A stretch of DNA of 64,000 nucleotides. It comes from Sympetrum striolatum (taxonomy: Eukaryota; Arthropoda; Insecta; Odonata; Libellulidae). Numbering within the stretch: the stretch's first letter is position 1; every line of letters begins with the position of its first letter. The notes below the pieces were generated by a model. The model was given only the letters and a program-made list of their open reading frames with translations, was not told where the DNA came from and made no database searches. Below are positions 10,371-21,720 of this stretch, one piece after another. A program made the position numbers and the translations under genes. The stretch covers positions 13,448,346 through 13,512,345 of the forward strand of contig OX388344.1 in the NCBI GenBank assembly GCA_947579665.1. The letters are read 5' to 3'.

Positions 10371-10987
10371 TCTTCGAAGGAAGCAGCCGGGATGACGAAT
10401 CCAAGGAATCATTCACTTGGACGAGAAACAGCACCCTCGTGTTCCTTGATATTTACAAAAAATTAAGGGGACTAGTTGGGACTTACAAAATAAGAAATTT
10501 AAAGAGACTCTTTGAAGTGGTAGCGGTGGAATTGTGGGCCCAAATACGACAGGATGTGCCACCTGCGAATTGCGAAAACAGGTGGAAAGTGTTGGAGAGA
10601 GAGTAGAAAAAGTATCTGGACAACGCAAATAAAACCGGAAGAGGGAGGAAAGAATTCGAATATTCGGACGTGATGTCTAAAATTTTAGGGAAAAAAAATA
10701 TTGTCCCTGAGATTTTACTATCAGCGAGAACGGTGGATCATTTAAGCCTTCCGAAGACGATTGGGGAGAGAATAGGTAAAACGTTTTTCTTTCTAAACAA
10801 GATTTATTTATTTATTGATGAAAACGGAAATTTTGTATTTCGAATTTCATTCTATTCAGGAACTAAGGAAACTGTAGAGGATCAACACACACCTAAATTA
10901 AGAGATAATACAAAGGTAGATAACACGGTAAAAATACAGGCATCCAGACCTGTAAGGTTGGATGTCCTAAAGGAAATGAGGATTTAG
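10371..10987 (+). pseudogene. Myb/SANT-like DNA-binding domain protein, relic
   Basis: One frame from 10371 to the stop at 10985-10987, broken by a TAG at 10604-10606. It reads the trihelix type of Myb/SANT-like domain found in many insect proteins: SFTWTRNSTLVFLDIY, then VGTYKIRNLKRLFEVVA, then CENRWKVLERE, the stop, and directly KKYLDNANKTGRGRKEFEY and VMSKILGKKNIVPE. The conserved Trp at 10418, the CENRW block and the GRGRKEFEY tail match family order. A pyrimidine-rich run ending ctttag at 10370 could be a splice acceptor, since the upstream frame is closed by TAA at 10361. A basic, possibly coiled-coil tail continues past 10987 in another frame. Either a pseudogene or a retrocopy relic; host gene versus transposon origin is undecided. 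Confidence 0.7.
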
Positions 10988-10999
10988 AGAAGGAATTAC

Positions 11000-13900
11000 T
11001 ATAAGAAACGTCTGAAATTGAAGAACAGAAATTAGAGGAGAAGAAAAGAAAAAACGATGTAGCTGAAAGGAGGAATTAAATCGAGGAGAAGAAGTCGGAG
11101 GTTATGAGTTATGCTAATGCTTAACTGCAAACCCTTGTAAATAATTAAAAACCAATATAATTTATTATTTTTGTATTCTTTGAATTTTTATTCAAAAAAA
11201 TTTCTTCACATTTTTTGTTGCGTTATATTAAATTGTACATTAAAAGAATGCATTTAGAGATAGAATAGAACCTTTAATTTATTCTAAGTAAACTTATCTC
11301 AATAGTAATTTCTGTAGACTTGCATCAATTCTTTAGTCATGTAGTAAGATATTTGAGAAATCATTTTACAAACACCTTGCAAAATATCAAGTAGCATATT
11401 TTCATGCTTTCAGCAAGGATTTAGGGATAATAGGTCAACTACTACTGCTCACAATCAGCTCAGGCGGTTCACATATGAAACAGTTTCTGGCGCGGAAAAA
11501 ACTGAGATTCTTACCTGTAATTTTGTATTACTTAAATTTATGGAAATTAAGTTAAGCATTAATTGAAATAAGGAATGAACTTATTCTATTGAGTTGTCCT
11601 GTCAGAGCGATCCGAGGAGCACAGCGTGAAATCTCGATCCGGCGCATTCGCAGTCTCGCTCTATGTAAATTCATTTTCGAATTTAATACTCAGGGTAATA
11701 TTATTATTTTATCACAAACATATTTGTTGACATTTAAATACATGGATAATTTTCGAAAAAAACCTCACATAACTACCATTAACCGCAAATTTATTTAATA
11801 AGCACTGCGTTAAAGACATTTATTGCTAAACAAAACATCAATAATTTTTCAATATTTTCCTAATATTATAGTACTAGCGATGGTTTTAAGTTATGAATAA
11901 CCAAATCGATATCATTTTAAGGTCAATACTCAAAATCAATAAGCGTTTCCTAATAATTAGGAAATCCTCTGTTATGAACCCTGTGTAAAAATCTTAATCC
12001 TGCAAAACACAACATGATTTATCACCTCATACTATGTTTCGAAGTCAAAAACAATATATTAAACTTGGTTAGTTGATTAATTAGTTTTTGTTACTTCATA
12101 AAATTTCGATCTACTTTATACGCGTTCTGAATGTACTCTTTTGTTGTTTACTTATTTTATACACAAGTAAGGCGATCTCAAAAGCCTATTCCATCCATGT
12201 TTGTAGATGATAAAATTATATATTAACTTATTGTCGCGTATCTGAAGCATAATTAAACTTACGAGGCATTTCTCGACTCCGAAGTTACATCTTAAGCATA
12301 TTTTAATTTAAAAGTATACAAATATACAGATAATGCCAAATAACATTCCGTTTCTAAAACGCATTTTTTATGCCAAGAGACCGAATGATTAGAATTAATG
12401 GAATAATAAATATTTTATTTTATTATAAATCATCCAATTAAATCAGAGAAAATTCCACAGGAATATTTATGGACAAAATATAACAAAAACTCCAGGTCTT
12501 CTGGCTTCGACTGCGAAATTCAAGTTATCGATGTTCATTAATAACTCAATACTTGAACTTCATGATACTCAGAGAGCGATTAAATATCCCTACGGTTAAA
12601 TAATAACTTTAATAAAAAAAAATATTTATTACAGCAACAATGGTACCTCTAAGAGGTTTGTCTCAAAAGACAAACTGAATGCCGAAATACTTGTTGGCAA
12701 TTTCTCGAGAGTGAACGCCATTCCCAAGGTATTCTGAGGCAAGAATAGTATTTGCCGGGTATGACCGGCCGTTATGAAGGCCATTCATAGAAGCTCGATT
12801 ACAGCAAGTACAATGCAGTTTACGAGGATGCTTGCTTAGTAAATACATTCCATTCATCTTAAGTGAAAAAGGTTCCGGATTATGAATTCGTAACAAGAGG
12901 AAAACGGAGAGCCACAATAACAAACGACGATAATGTGACAGGAACAGTTTTAAGGCGGAAAGAAACTGAAGAGACACTTTAGGAGTATTATAGGAATGAG
13001 AGTTACGATAAACAATTTTTAGTTATTCTTGCGATAGTTTGAGATTTATTTTGATTTTTTACTTTGGGAATTATTTATGATTTTTTTCTGGCATCGCCAG
13101 AAGAGGTTATTTAACATGGATACATATTTAGGAAATATTTTTTCTTTGAAATTGGTACACTAAAAATTACTCATAAATTTATAAATCATGAATTAAGGAA
13201 TACAATTGCTTGTACTACATATAGTTCATTGACACGCAGTAATAATTTGAATAACAACTCAGGGATGAATATACCATTATAACTATAAACTTTAATTATG
13301 TAATGCTTTAAGAGAAAATAAAAATTCAAATTCTTTACAAAATTATTGTGTCAATACAGTTTAGATTAGATTTGTCAAAGTTGAACTGTATTATTAATGC
13401 AGATATAGTGGGAATACGGATTTGAAATGAATGCTAGTTCTATAAGAACCGGAGGAATTGAATCAAAGCCTTTGTGGTTGGGGAGTTTTACAGAATAAAT
13501 AAACGGGAAGTGAACTGGGGATACGTGATTATTGGCTAATTTGTATACACAGGAGGTTTGTTATAGCCGTATTTGCTACTTATGTATGCGACCCCTTCAA
13601 TATGCATGATCAAATTTTAAATAAGACTCTCAGCACAACCCAACCTCACTATAAGGACAACAGAACGTACGGCCCGCCAAGGTTCACCCTGTGGCACGGA
13701 ATGGGGTTTTTGAAAACATACTTCTTTATTAAATTTTTATAAAATTGGTATTTTTTAATGCTGATAATAAAGGTTTTCCGCCAGAAATAGGCTCTCGAAA
13801 GAGATTTAAATAAGACGTATTTGAAACCAAGCTAAAGAAAGGTTTTTATTGAAATAAATGAATGAACATTTTTTCGTAATTTTATACGTGCATAAATATT

Positions 13901-14240
13901 ATCAGTGTATCATGAAAAATTACAATTTTTCCAAAATTCTTCATCTACGATTTGTGTTTATTTTTGTCATGAAAATGCTACTCTCCCTTTCTTGAAAACC
14001 CTGATGTCGAACAGTAATCATCGATTTTTTTATATAATTTATTTGATATCTTAGCCTCTTTTCTTCTTATAAGAACACTTTCTTATTCCTTAAGGTCTCC
14101 AAATGTTATCTCATGCACGAAATTGAATGTATCTACTTTTATTCTTCATCGGAAAATGAAAATAAGAAACGTGCATCTCATTTTATAGCGTACTTTCATT
14201 CAAATAAGCTTAAACTCAAAACAATTCTCTCTTTAGACTC
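11000..14240. other. AT-rich stretch without recognised genes
   Basis: No domain, RNA gene or transposon signature is recognised. A 104-codon minus-strand frame at 12663-12977 (containing SEYLGNGVHSREIANKYFG) is more GC-rich than its surroundings but matches nothing I know. It has neither clear splice sites nor a plausible start and was not called as a gene. A GC-richer patch at 11590-11670 is also unexplained. Confidence 0.4.
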
Positions 14241-14249
14241 TTTTGAATT

Positions 14250-14300
14250 ATTATAAACTAGCAGAAGTGCCCGTTGATTCTCAACGGGGAAATGCAAATT
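14250..14300 (+). repeat. Interspersed repeat start with short hairpin
   Basis: The sequence aaactagcagaagtgcccg is followed by a perfect 8 bp stem (cccgttga / tcaacggg, 14270-14288). This resembles the start of a repeat common in arthropod genomes, where an actagcag motif precedes a small GC hairpin. The rest of the element is not delimited. Recognition is from memory of the pattern only. Confidence 0.35.
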
Positions 14301-14619
14301 GATAATTACATTTAATACAGTCTTGATCGTAACACATGCCTCATAATTTTTGGTAGATAGCTGCTTCCAGCCTATATTTTTTTCCAAACCAGTGAACAAA
14401 GTAAATGAAATTATAATCAAGTCTACAAAGTCACCTAAAGATTTAATCTCATATCCTTTGAATGAACACTTTCTTCGATGATGACAAAAACGATTTAAGG
14501 ATTATAAAATATATTCGATGATCACATTAGGATAAGCAGCACCACCTTTTAGGAGACATTTTCTGAAAGGGAAAATTGATTCTCGGAAACTATGATTAAA
14601 CACAAATAACAGATATATA

Positions 14620-15175
14620 TTCTATATATGTATCACTCAAATCAACGAAGAACATTCTTTGCAGAAAGTAAGTGTATTATGGAGCTGGCTTGTACCCCAA
14701 TACTAAACAACAGAAGATCACCATCTCTAACTATGTATGAAAATTCAAGCAGAAAAATTAGCTGCAACTTCCTCAAACGACGTCTTACTATTCCCTTATA
14801 TTCCTTATGAGAGAAATGTTAATGTGCTCTGGCATCGAACCCAGGAATAGTACGGTATTATGAATTTTTTTTTCATAAACCAATTCTTACCATACATCTT
14901 CAAGCCAAGCACGAACTTCCTATCATTTCGATAAGTGCATCAAAAAAATATTGAAATACTAATCCAATGTATTTTAAAGTGGAGACATATTGACCGCCCG
15001 GCATCGAACCCGGGCCTTTCTGGCATAACTTTCTATGCAGCACAACAGAAAATCACCATCTCTAACTATGTAAGCAGATTCAAGCAGAAATATTGGTTGC
15101 AACTGCCTCAAACGACGTCCTACTTTTCCATTATATTCCTTATGAGAGATAAGTTACTTAAGATAAACCACATGT
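14620..15175 (-). repeat. Inverted relative of the B-box tandem array
   Basis: Two direct copies of a ~370 bp segment sit in minus orientation. Each contains, read on the minus strand, acgtcgtttgaggcagttgc, then a tggtgattttctgttg block, then gggttcgatgcc (motifs at 14832-14844 and 15001-15014). The same order of blocks is found on the plus strand at 9735-9870, so this is the same repeat family as 8990-9960 in the opposite orientation, about 5 kb away. Confidence 0.7.
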
Positions 15176-15599
15176 GAAACTTTAATGTAATTTTGCCGCT
15201 GCGTTTTCTACATTCAAACACCAAAACATCGTAATTTAATATGAGAGATGGAAATCATTCGCTAAATAAACTAAAAGAGAATATTTTCCATTTGGCGTCC
15301 ACTACAGAATTGGAAAATAAAACTTCAATTTTAGATATTAGGTTCAGGAGGTAAAAAAAGACCGCAACAAGTGACCGAGGTTACTTGTGGCCTTAAGGTA
15401 ATAATAAAATCATCTAATAATACATTCTAAAGTAAGCCATTATAATGAACTAAACAATGCTGACTGTGTCTTTCCTTTATATCAGGAATAAATGATCTTG
15501 ATTTACTATTTTGTAAAATGTTAAACAGTAACTCGATGACCATCGCAAGATCATCTTAAAGGGGCTGATCTATTTTGTGTATTTTTCCTGAAATGTATT

Positions 15600-15900
15600 C
15601 CTATCTCCCGTGAGCTAAATCCTAGGCAACGACAGAGCGGTTAATTGATGCATGGGAGGATTCCAAATGAAACCCAATTTTCGCCGCATCAGCATGCTGT
15701 GCTTTGACGGTTCCCCTGCGAGAGACCTCCGGGGAGTGCTTAACGAACTCCACCGATACATCGCAGTAGCTTCCGTTGGCCGAGTCACAATATTGCACAT
15801 ATATCCAATCAGACGCCGCCATATCTGCAGCTTAAATTGGAATTCTAATCCATCCTGCTTAGCCCCGCTCCCTCTGAGTTTTCGTACAAGATAGAATAGT
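15600..15900. other. GC-richer patch, open frames on both strands, unassigned
   Basis: Overlapping open frames exist on both strands (15622-15822 minus, 15652-15894 plus). The patch is clearly more GC-rich than the flanks and abuts the 3' side of the LINE that ends near 16035. It may be an unrelated transposon fragment. I recognise no domain in any frame, so no product is given. Confidence 0.35.
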
Positions 15901-16034
15901 ATATGTAGCGTAACAGCAATCTTTCCATGGTGGCACTCAAATACTCGTAGGGATAAATATAGGCTTTCTTAGCGGTGAATTAATCATACTTTAGATATAA
16001 TACTGTAGCCATTTATTTCTTGGAGTCTAGGCTT

Positions 16035-17840
16035 ATCGTACCGGGAAAGAGTCAATCCATTTAATAAGATAGAAGGGAAAACCACAGTCAATTAATTTAA
16101 AAATAAAGCAGTAGTGCCAAACCTTGTCGAATGAACTTTGAAAATCTGAAAAGCAGGCGGTCGCTGATTGTTTCGAGTTCAAACCATCGACGATATCCTC
16201 TGTCAATTTTCCGAGACCTTGTCCTAAGCCCTGCCTGGAATTCGGGTATAAGATTAAAAAGCGCGGTATGTTCGTTGAGTCGATTGAGTAGAACTTTTTT
16301 CTAAGCACTTGCCAAGAATTGAAAGAGACTTATTGGGCGAGAGTCTGAGTTGTCCTTTCCTGGCTTCGGTATCAATTTTTGCAGTTTTACAGTCTTTGGG
16401 AAAATATCCAAGAGTCATTAAAGAGTTAAACATTTTAACAATGGCTGACAGAATGTTATTTGGAAAGGACCATTTTCGCTGTGATTCCATCCCGACCTGG
16501 GGCTTTGTTTGTCTTCAAGTTTCTTATTACGTTTTTCAATTCGTCAACAGACGTCAAGGTCGGCTCCGACACCGGAGCGAAGGCGAGGGATGTGACCGAC
16601 TCATTAACACTTTCAATGAATTTTTCCGTCACGGTCCGGCGGGCCGCTGAGACATCGGCGGTGTTGCCAAATGCGCGGGGTGGCGGCCCGACGGCTTTTG
16701 GGAAAGGAGTCAAAAGGAGTAAAAGTTTTAAAAGATCGCCAAAAAGTACATTTTTTTGAGTCCGAAATAATAAAATTACCATTCTCTGATTTTATCGGAA
16801 TATTTATTCCTTGATTTTTCCCTTTGATTTTGCAAATGAATTTCCAAAGGGCTCTTTTGTTAGGGTCGTTTGAGCCCAGTTCGTCAATCTCTCGTTCGAT
16901 TTTACCATTTTAAAATTTTTTAATCCCTTTTTGCATTTCCGAGCGAAGATGTCGTTATAAATTGTCACATGTCATATTCCCGGTTCTTTGGAATAATTTT
17001 CTAACTCTGTCGCGAGTTGCAATTTTGTCTAAAATGATTCGCGGGAGATTGACGTGGCCCATTGGCAATTTCTTTTTAATTTTTAAACTTTTTACGAAAG
17101 CTACATTCATGGGCTTCGTCAAAGTAAAAATTTCCGAATCGATTTCGTCATGATCTTAATGAGACTTAAAACGATCCCTAAAGAGGATTCTAAAAATTTC
17201 GGAAAAAACATCGCCAAGGTCTACGGGAAAATGCGCGAAGATCGGAAGATAGTCTGAGTCGAGGACATTAAAAACAATCAATCTGCTTCGTCTCAAACGA
17301 GGTTAAAAATTAGTCGAGAATGGCATTCCATTCTGGGTGATTTTTAACGATATGTGTGAATTGATTGGGAGCATGAATTTGAAAGCGGAATAGCGCCATC
17401 CACTCAAGAAGATTTCTCCGTTATTGGTCCGACATCCCAATGCTTTATTTTTTTGCATTTTAAATCGCCTCATAGAATTGTTCTTGAGTTCGAGAATTTT
17501 TTAAAAAGTTTTGAAAAAAAAACGATTTTAGGATATTTTTTGCGAATTGTACGCCGCAATAAAGTAAATTAGGTTCCGTTCGCCCTTGATCGTAATACCT
17601 ATTGCTTCGAGATTTTTAAATTTCGGAACATTGATTGTTTTTAATCTTTTAGAAACATAAAGCAAACACCCCCTATTTTCCTAGAATTGTATCGCCTGAC
17701 ACAGTGGAAAATCGATGGATATATCGGCGACCAGGTGTGTCTCAGCGATCAAAGCAATATCAATGATTTTATTAACAAGTACATTATGTAACTCAGTCAA
17801 GTTTTTTTTCAAATTCCGTTAGCATTCCACTCAAAAACGT
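16035..17840 (-). pseudogene. LINE ORF2: endonuclease and partial reverse transcriptase
   Basis: The apurinic-type endonuclease start is seen on the minus strand at about 17835 as NVFEWNANGI, with ALIAETHL about 90 bases on; both are diagnostic of this nuclease in LINEs. The remaining nuclease region is heavily shifted. RT begins at about 16650 with VDELKNVIRNLKTNKAPGRD (16456-16782), then AIVKMFNSLMTLGYFPKDCK (16254-16490), then FSDFQSSFDKVWH (16033-16308). Each piece is in a different frame. The catalytic YxDD segment is missing. Confidence 0.8.
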
Positions 17841-17936
17841 TAAGAGATCCATCAATGAAATTTCGTGTCGAGTCCAAAATGTACTCAATTAAATTTTCTT
17901 TCGTGGTAGAATTTTACTCCGAGAGGGTAACAAGAT

Positions 17937-19023
17937 TTAACATCCATTTCTGGAAAGATGATCGCCAGTCGGCCGCGGGAGTGGCGGCGGGGCGAGTGAA
18001 GCGGCAGGAGTCGAACGGGTTATTTGCGGAGGAGTTTGCTCGTCCATGTTTGACTTGGAAAGATTTTCTTTCATCATATTCATTTCTAACATGATCGCGT
18101 TGGCTGCGACTTGCGCGAAGGAAAGTTGTTTGTCTGCCGATAGTGGTTGTTTGCCATTCCTAATCTTTGGGAAGTTATTGTTATCCTCTAAGTCGAGACG
18201 AACTGAAGGTTCGTTCCCTACCTTTGGATCAAATCGTAGCCGAGCTTTTTCTTTCAAGATCTTGATTTTGTCCTTCAATTTTGGACATCCTCTATAACTT
18301 GCGGGGTGAACAATTTGCGCATATAGCTGGTTCATTTAAGGTTTTCGAACAGTCACGAGTTAAATGGTTAAAACCGCACTTTACACATTTGGGCTGCAAT
18401 TTGCTTTATCATCATGCCCGAATTGTTGGCAGGTGTGACATTTATCATTTCTTTATTATCAAGCTCGAAATGATGGAAGAGGCCGTAAGGGAACTGATTT
18501 TGTTCAAAATCTTTTTTGGTTGGACGCGAAGTCCTCAATTACGATATTCTACTGCAAATAATGTTATCGTCCCGGAGGGAGTCGTTGGTGTCACCTGTTA
18601 AAATATCGATCGGGAGGTTTCTTATGATAAAATTACTCTTCTTCTCGTAGGCGAATCGATAAGTAAAAAATTCAATTTTGTCATTTATTAAAAATTCTTT
18701 AAGTCTTTCACCGGAGTACAATTAACAATAACTCGTCTCCCCAACAATTGTGCCATTTGCTTGAAGCTGCACATCTTACGAAAAAGTTGTACCCAGTTTT
18801 TAGAGTCGTTAAGATAAATTTGAGGTATTTTTGACCTTATTATTTGAAGGGGGATTTCTTCTTCGTCTCTCGAGCGAGACGAATTTGCCGACATAAGTGG
18901 TGAAGAAACGTGGCCACTGTACGTATCACCGGAGGGGACCTTTCGCTTACCACTTGGCTCCAATTATTCTGATCTCCTACGTCGGCGGACGGAGTATCGG
19001 AATTAATTTCATTGCCATCCAAA
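17937..19023 (-). pseudogene. LINE ORF1 (gag-like, CCHC zinc knuckles)
   Basis: The start MDGNEINSD at 19022 on the minus strand lies about 40 bases downstream of the probable element 5' end. Frames shift several times. Recognisable pieces in order are an acidic/serine-rich head, a central block with IPQIYLNDSKNWVQLFRKM, and CCHC-type knuckles KCVKCGFNHLTRDC and AICANCS at about 18310-18400. After a stop comes the family's HPASYRGCPKLK block, followed by a basic tail and a Pro-rich C-terminus (17937-18335). In this LINE group ORF1 binds the element RNA. The copy is degenerate. Confidence 0.75.
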
Positions 19024-19069
19024 CGGGTGTCCGTCTATCGCACTGGCTTTTTTGCCAGTATATGCACTA

Positions 19070-20950
19070 GATTTAGCATCAATCTTTTCTTAAACTTTTA
19101 AAGCTTGTTTAAAAAATATCAAAAGACCTATAATTTGTACACTCACTCAAATTACAGTAAAGCTAAGATCCCTCCTAGTACCTACATTTTAGTTGAATGT
19201 GAGAAATGAATTTCAAGCCAAGAAAGCAAACCCCCAGATAATATATGCATTTATAAAGCCAGGTATTAGCAATAAATTGATATGACACATAAATGTCTTT
19301 AAAGAGAAGTCATGATACAGCAAAACCTCTTTCTAAGCCGATAATATTCTATGAACATTCTGATCAAGAATTCTCCTATACTTTCTTTGTCTTTTGCCCA
19401 ATATTAATTGACAAATGACCTACCAATAGGTTTCTATACCTTCAATATATAAAGTAGAGGGCTTCAAGCAATTGCAATGGTAGGCTATAATTCCAGAGTG
19501 ATCTGAAAATGAACAATTATGGTTTCCCAATATTCTTAACATTAACAATCAATTCTAATATTGAAATTAAACGTAACATTTAACTGTAAGCTAATTAATC
19601 AAATGAAGTGTTATCATAACGTCAAAAGTAATTCAGTAAGATTATACGACAAAATGTAGAGAGGCATTTTCAATTGTAAACATGAATAGAAGAACAGACT
19701 ATTATGCAAACTGCGTTATCACAATGAAAATCTAACGCATTTTTAAAATAATTAAATTATCAAGAAGCTGAGTTAGTCAAGCAATTGAAATTTTAGATGC
19801 AACACAAGAATTTTTACAGTAAGAACAAAATTGGTTGATGAAGACTCAATTCTAATCTCTAAATTAAATGTGAAATTGAGCTGTAATTATATATCTTAGC
19901 CAATGCATCATCATCATCATAATCGCAAAAATATATATTCGAAGTATCTCAAAGATTTTAGTAAACTGGATGTCAAAATATCAACTGCAAGTGTGAATGA
20001 ATGGGGAAACTAATCGCAAACTGCATTACTGTAATGAATATCTAACATGTGATGGACCTGTTTAAGAACTGAAATACTTTATTTAATCTATCATATTTCC
20101 ATTCTACAAAAGAATAATTGAGGTGAAAACATTCTCAGAATTTAAAAATAGGTACAAGAAGTATGTCTTTTTTCTATCAGTTAATCCGTGTATTACATGA
20201 ACATAACCTTGCACTGCAAGTAAATTAATCAAGCAATATGTCATCATAAATTTAAGATCTACAAGAATTATCTCTAAGATCTGAGAGAAACATCATGGCA
20301 AAATATCAATTGAAAAAACTGTTTAACAAATGTTTAAACAAAAGTAATTCCCTGAGTTTGAGATCAAAAATACTATATTTCGTCTGTTACATATCCATCA
20401 ATGAAAAATTGAAGTGAAAGCCCTTCTCAGAACTTAAGAATTATGCTTTCTCCCTATTCTCATCATCAACAAAGAGATCTGTGCTTCAGCTTTCCAACAG
20501 TCAACAAAACCATAAGTTGAATGAAGGCTCATTCACCTTTATATATGTAAATTCGATTCTAGCTATCTGGGTCACTAGTTACAAGTGAGACAAATAAGTA
20601 AATCTCCTATGTCAATAATTAATTAAAAATGACAAAATGGTGTGCCTAAGTATTCTGCAGCAAAAGGTTTCACCGTATCAGCTTAAAAGAAGGTAATACA
20701 TTGTTCACTGTTATTGCTGTTTCCAAAACATTTATAATCCTAATAGCATGAAAATTTCAAAAGCCATAGAACAGCAGAACCACTGATTGTGAGGAGTTTC
20801 AGGTTGTTCAAGGAAGTTTCTTAAAAATTTGAAGAGATTAAGCTTGTGATGCAAATATTTCACCCAAATTTTCACCAAGAAGCTGATTCTAGCTAAACAA
20901 ATTGCTCAGCCATTCTTCATAAATGCCTTATCTCACATCCCATAGTATTC
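19070..20950. repeat. AT-rich region with degenerate ~310 bp tandem repeat
   Basis: Similar blocks recur at about 19585, 19884 and 20212 (aattaatcaa / tcatcataa), and downstream of the first two is a second shared block at 19705 and 20020 (caaactgc.tta...gtaatga.aatctaac). Steps of 299-328 bases suggest an old tandem array of roughly 310 bp units, now strongly diverged. No gene is recognised. Confidence 0.45.
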
Positions 20951-20954
20951 CAAG

Positions 20955-21720
20955 TTAACCCTCATATGGATTCACTGCGCCTTTGCGGCGCTCGTGGTTT
21001 TTAATATGCTTTAAATACTGCCCAATCCCATGGATTTTGCTGAAACTTTCAGTAGTCTATTTTTTCTGCATTCTTAGTCTACAAGTTTAATTTTGCCCGC
21101 ATAGTGCGTATAGTTTTCATTTTATTGGCCACTAATGGAAAAAGTTACGTCGTTGGATTTACGGCGCCGCTACGGCTACGCGAGTTTTCTCGTCGCTATT
21201 TTGGCCTGTCAATACTCATTTAATGGTTCTTATTTTACGCATGAAATGGTATATTATATTTATAATCATAATATTTAAACGATGTAGCTTTCTAAATAAT
21301 TTATTATTGTTTAACATAGGGCCAAGTTTGCTATGCCAAATTTCTTTCATCTATTATCCAAGTATCATAAATTTTTCTTTTTTACAATGTTCTTTTACAA
21401 AACTTCATCTAAATACAATAATAGATTTTAGAAATTCGTGGCTAGCCTAAGGGTGTTATTTCTATGGCCTCTGTCATTATTTGACAGTAAACGGAAAATA
21501 ATGCAGTGTTAAAGGTTTTTATTCATAACTTCTGTAATAATGGGTTCATTCGAACAAAACACAGTTAAAAATAAAGAATATAGAAGTTAGTAGCATTATC
21601 AATAAAAAAATTGCTAAGAAGAGCCAAATTTGGAAGATAATGACAAAAAATACCGCAGCGCCTCTGCGGCGCCGTAAATCCAACGACGTAACTAAATTTG
21701 TAAATCCATATGAGGGTTAA
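20955..21720. mobile_element. TTAA-flanked non-autonomous piggyBac-like element (758 bp)
   Basis: TTAA at 20955-20958 and 21717-21720 flanks perfect 14 bp terminal inverted repeats starting ccctcatatggatt. A second, longer inverted repeat lies inside: gttacgtcgttggatttacg with the following gcgccgc (about 21145-21171) matches its inverse at about 21665-21692. A shorter GC-rich copy sits near the left end (gcgcctttgcggcgc). There is no transposase. The TTAA duplication and the CCCT start are the hallmark of piggyBac mobilisation. The TIR sequence differs from both larger piggyBac elements in the window, so it belongs to another family. Confidence 0.85.

Larger units (their letters stand above)
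16035..19065 (-). mobile_element. Two-ORF LINE (Jockey/I-like), 3' end missing
   Basis: On the minus strand the element runs from a 5' UTR near 19065 through an ORF1 (gag-like with zinc knuckles) and an ORF2 with endonuclease then reverse transcriptase. It stops abruptly after the RT block WHYCFIFKLIDCGFPFYL ... WIDSF at about 16035. The RT palm with the YxDD box, the C-terminus, the 3' UTR and the tail are absent. Many frame breaks show it is inactive. Losing the 3' side while keeping the 5' side is the opposite of normal LINE truncation, so a later deletion or insertion at about 16,030 is likely. Confidence 0.85.

Noticed and set aside
12663..12977. 104-codon minus-strand ORF as a gene
   Set aside because: No recognisable domain, no convincing splice sites or start context, and no partner exon.
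15615..15894. Mariner or other DNA transposase in the GC-richer patch
   Set aside because: I compared the frames with mariner catalytic motifs (such as HPPYSPDLAP) and found only a weak NPP resemblance, which is not sufficient.
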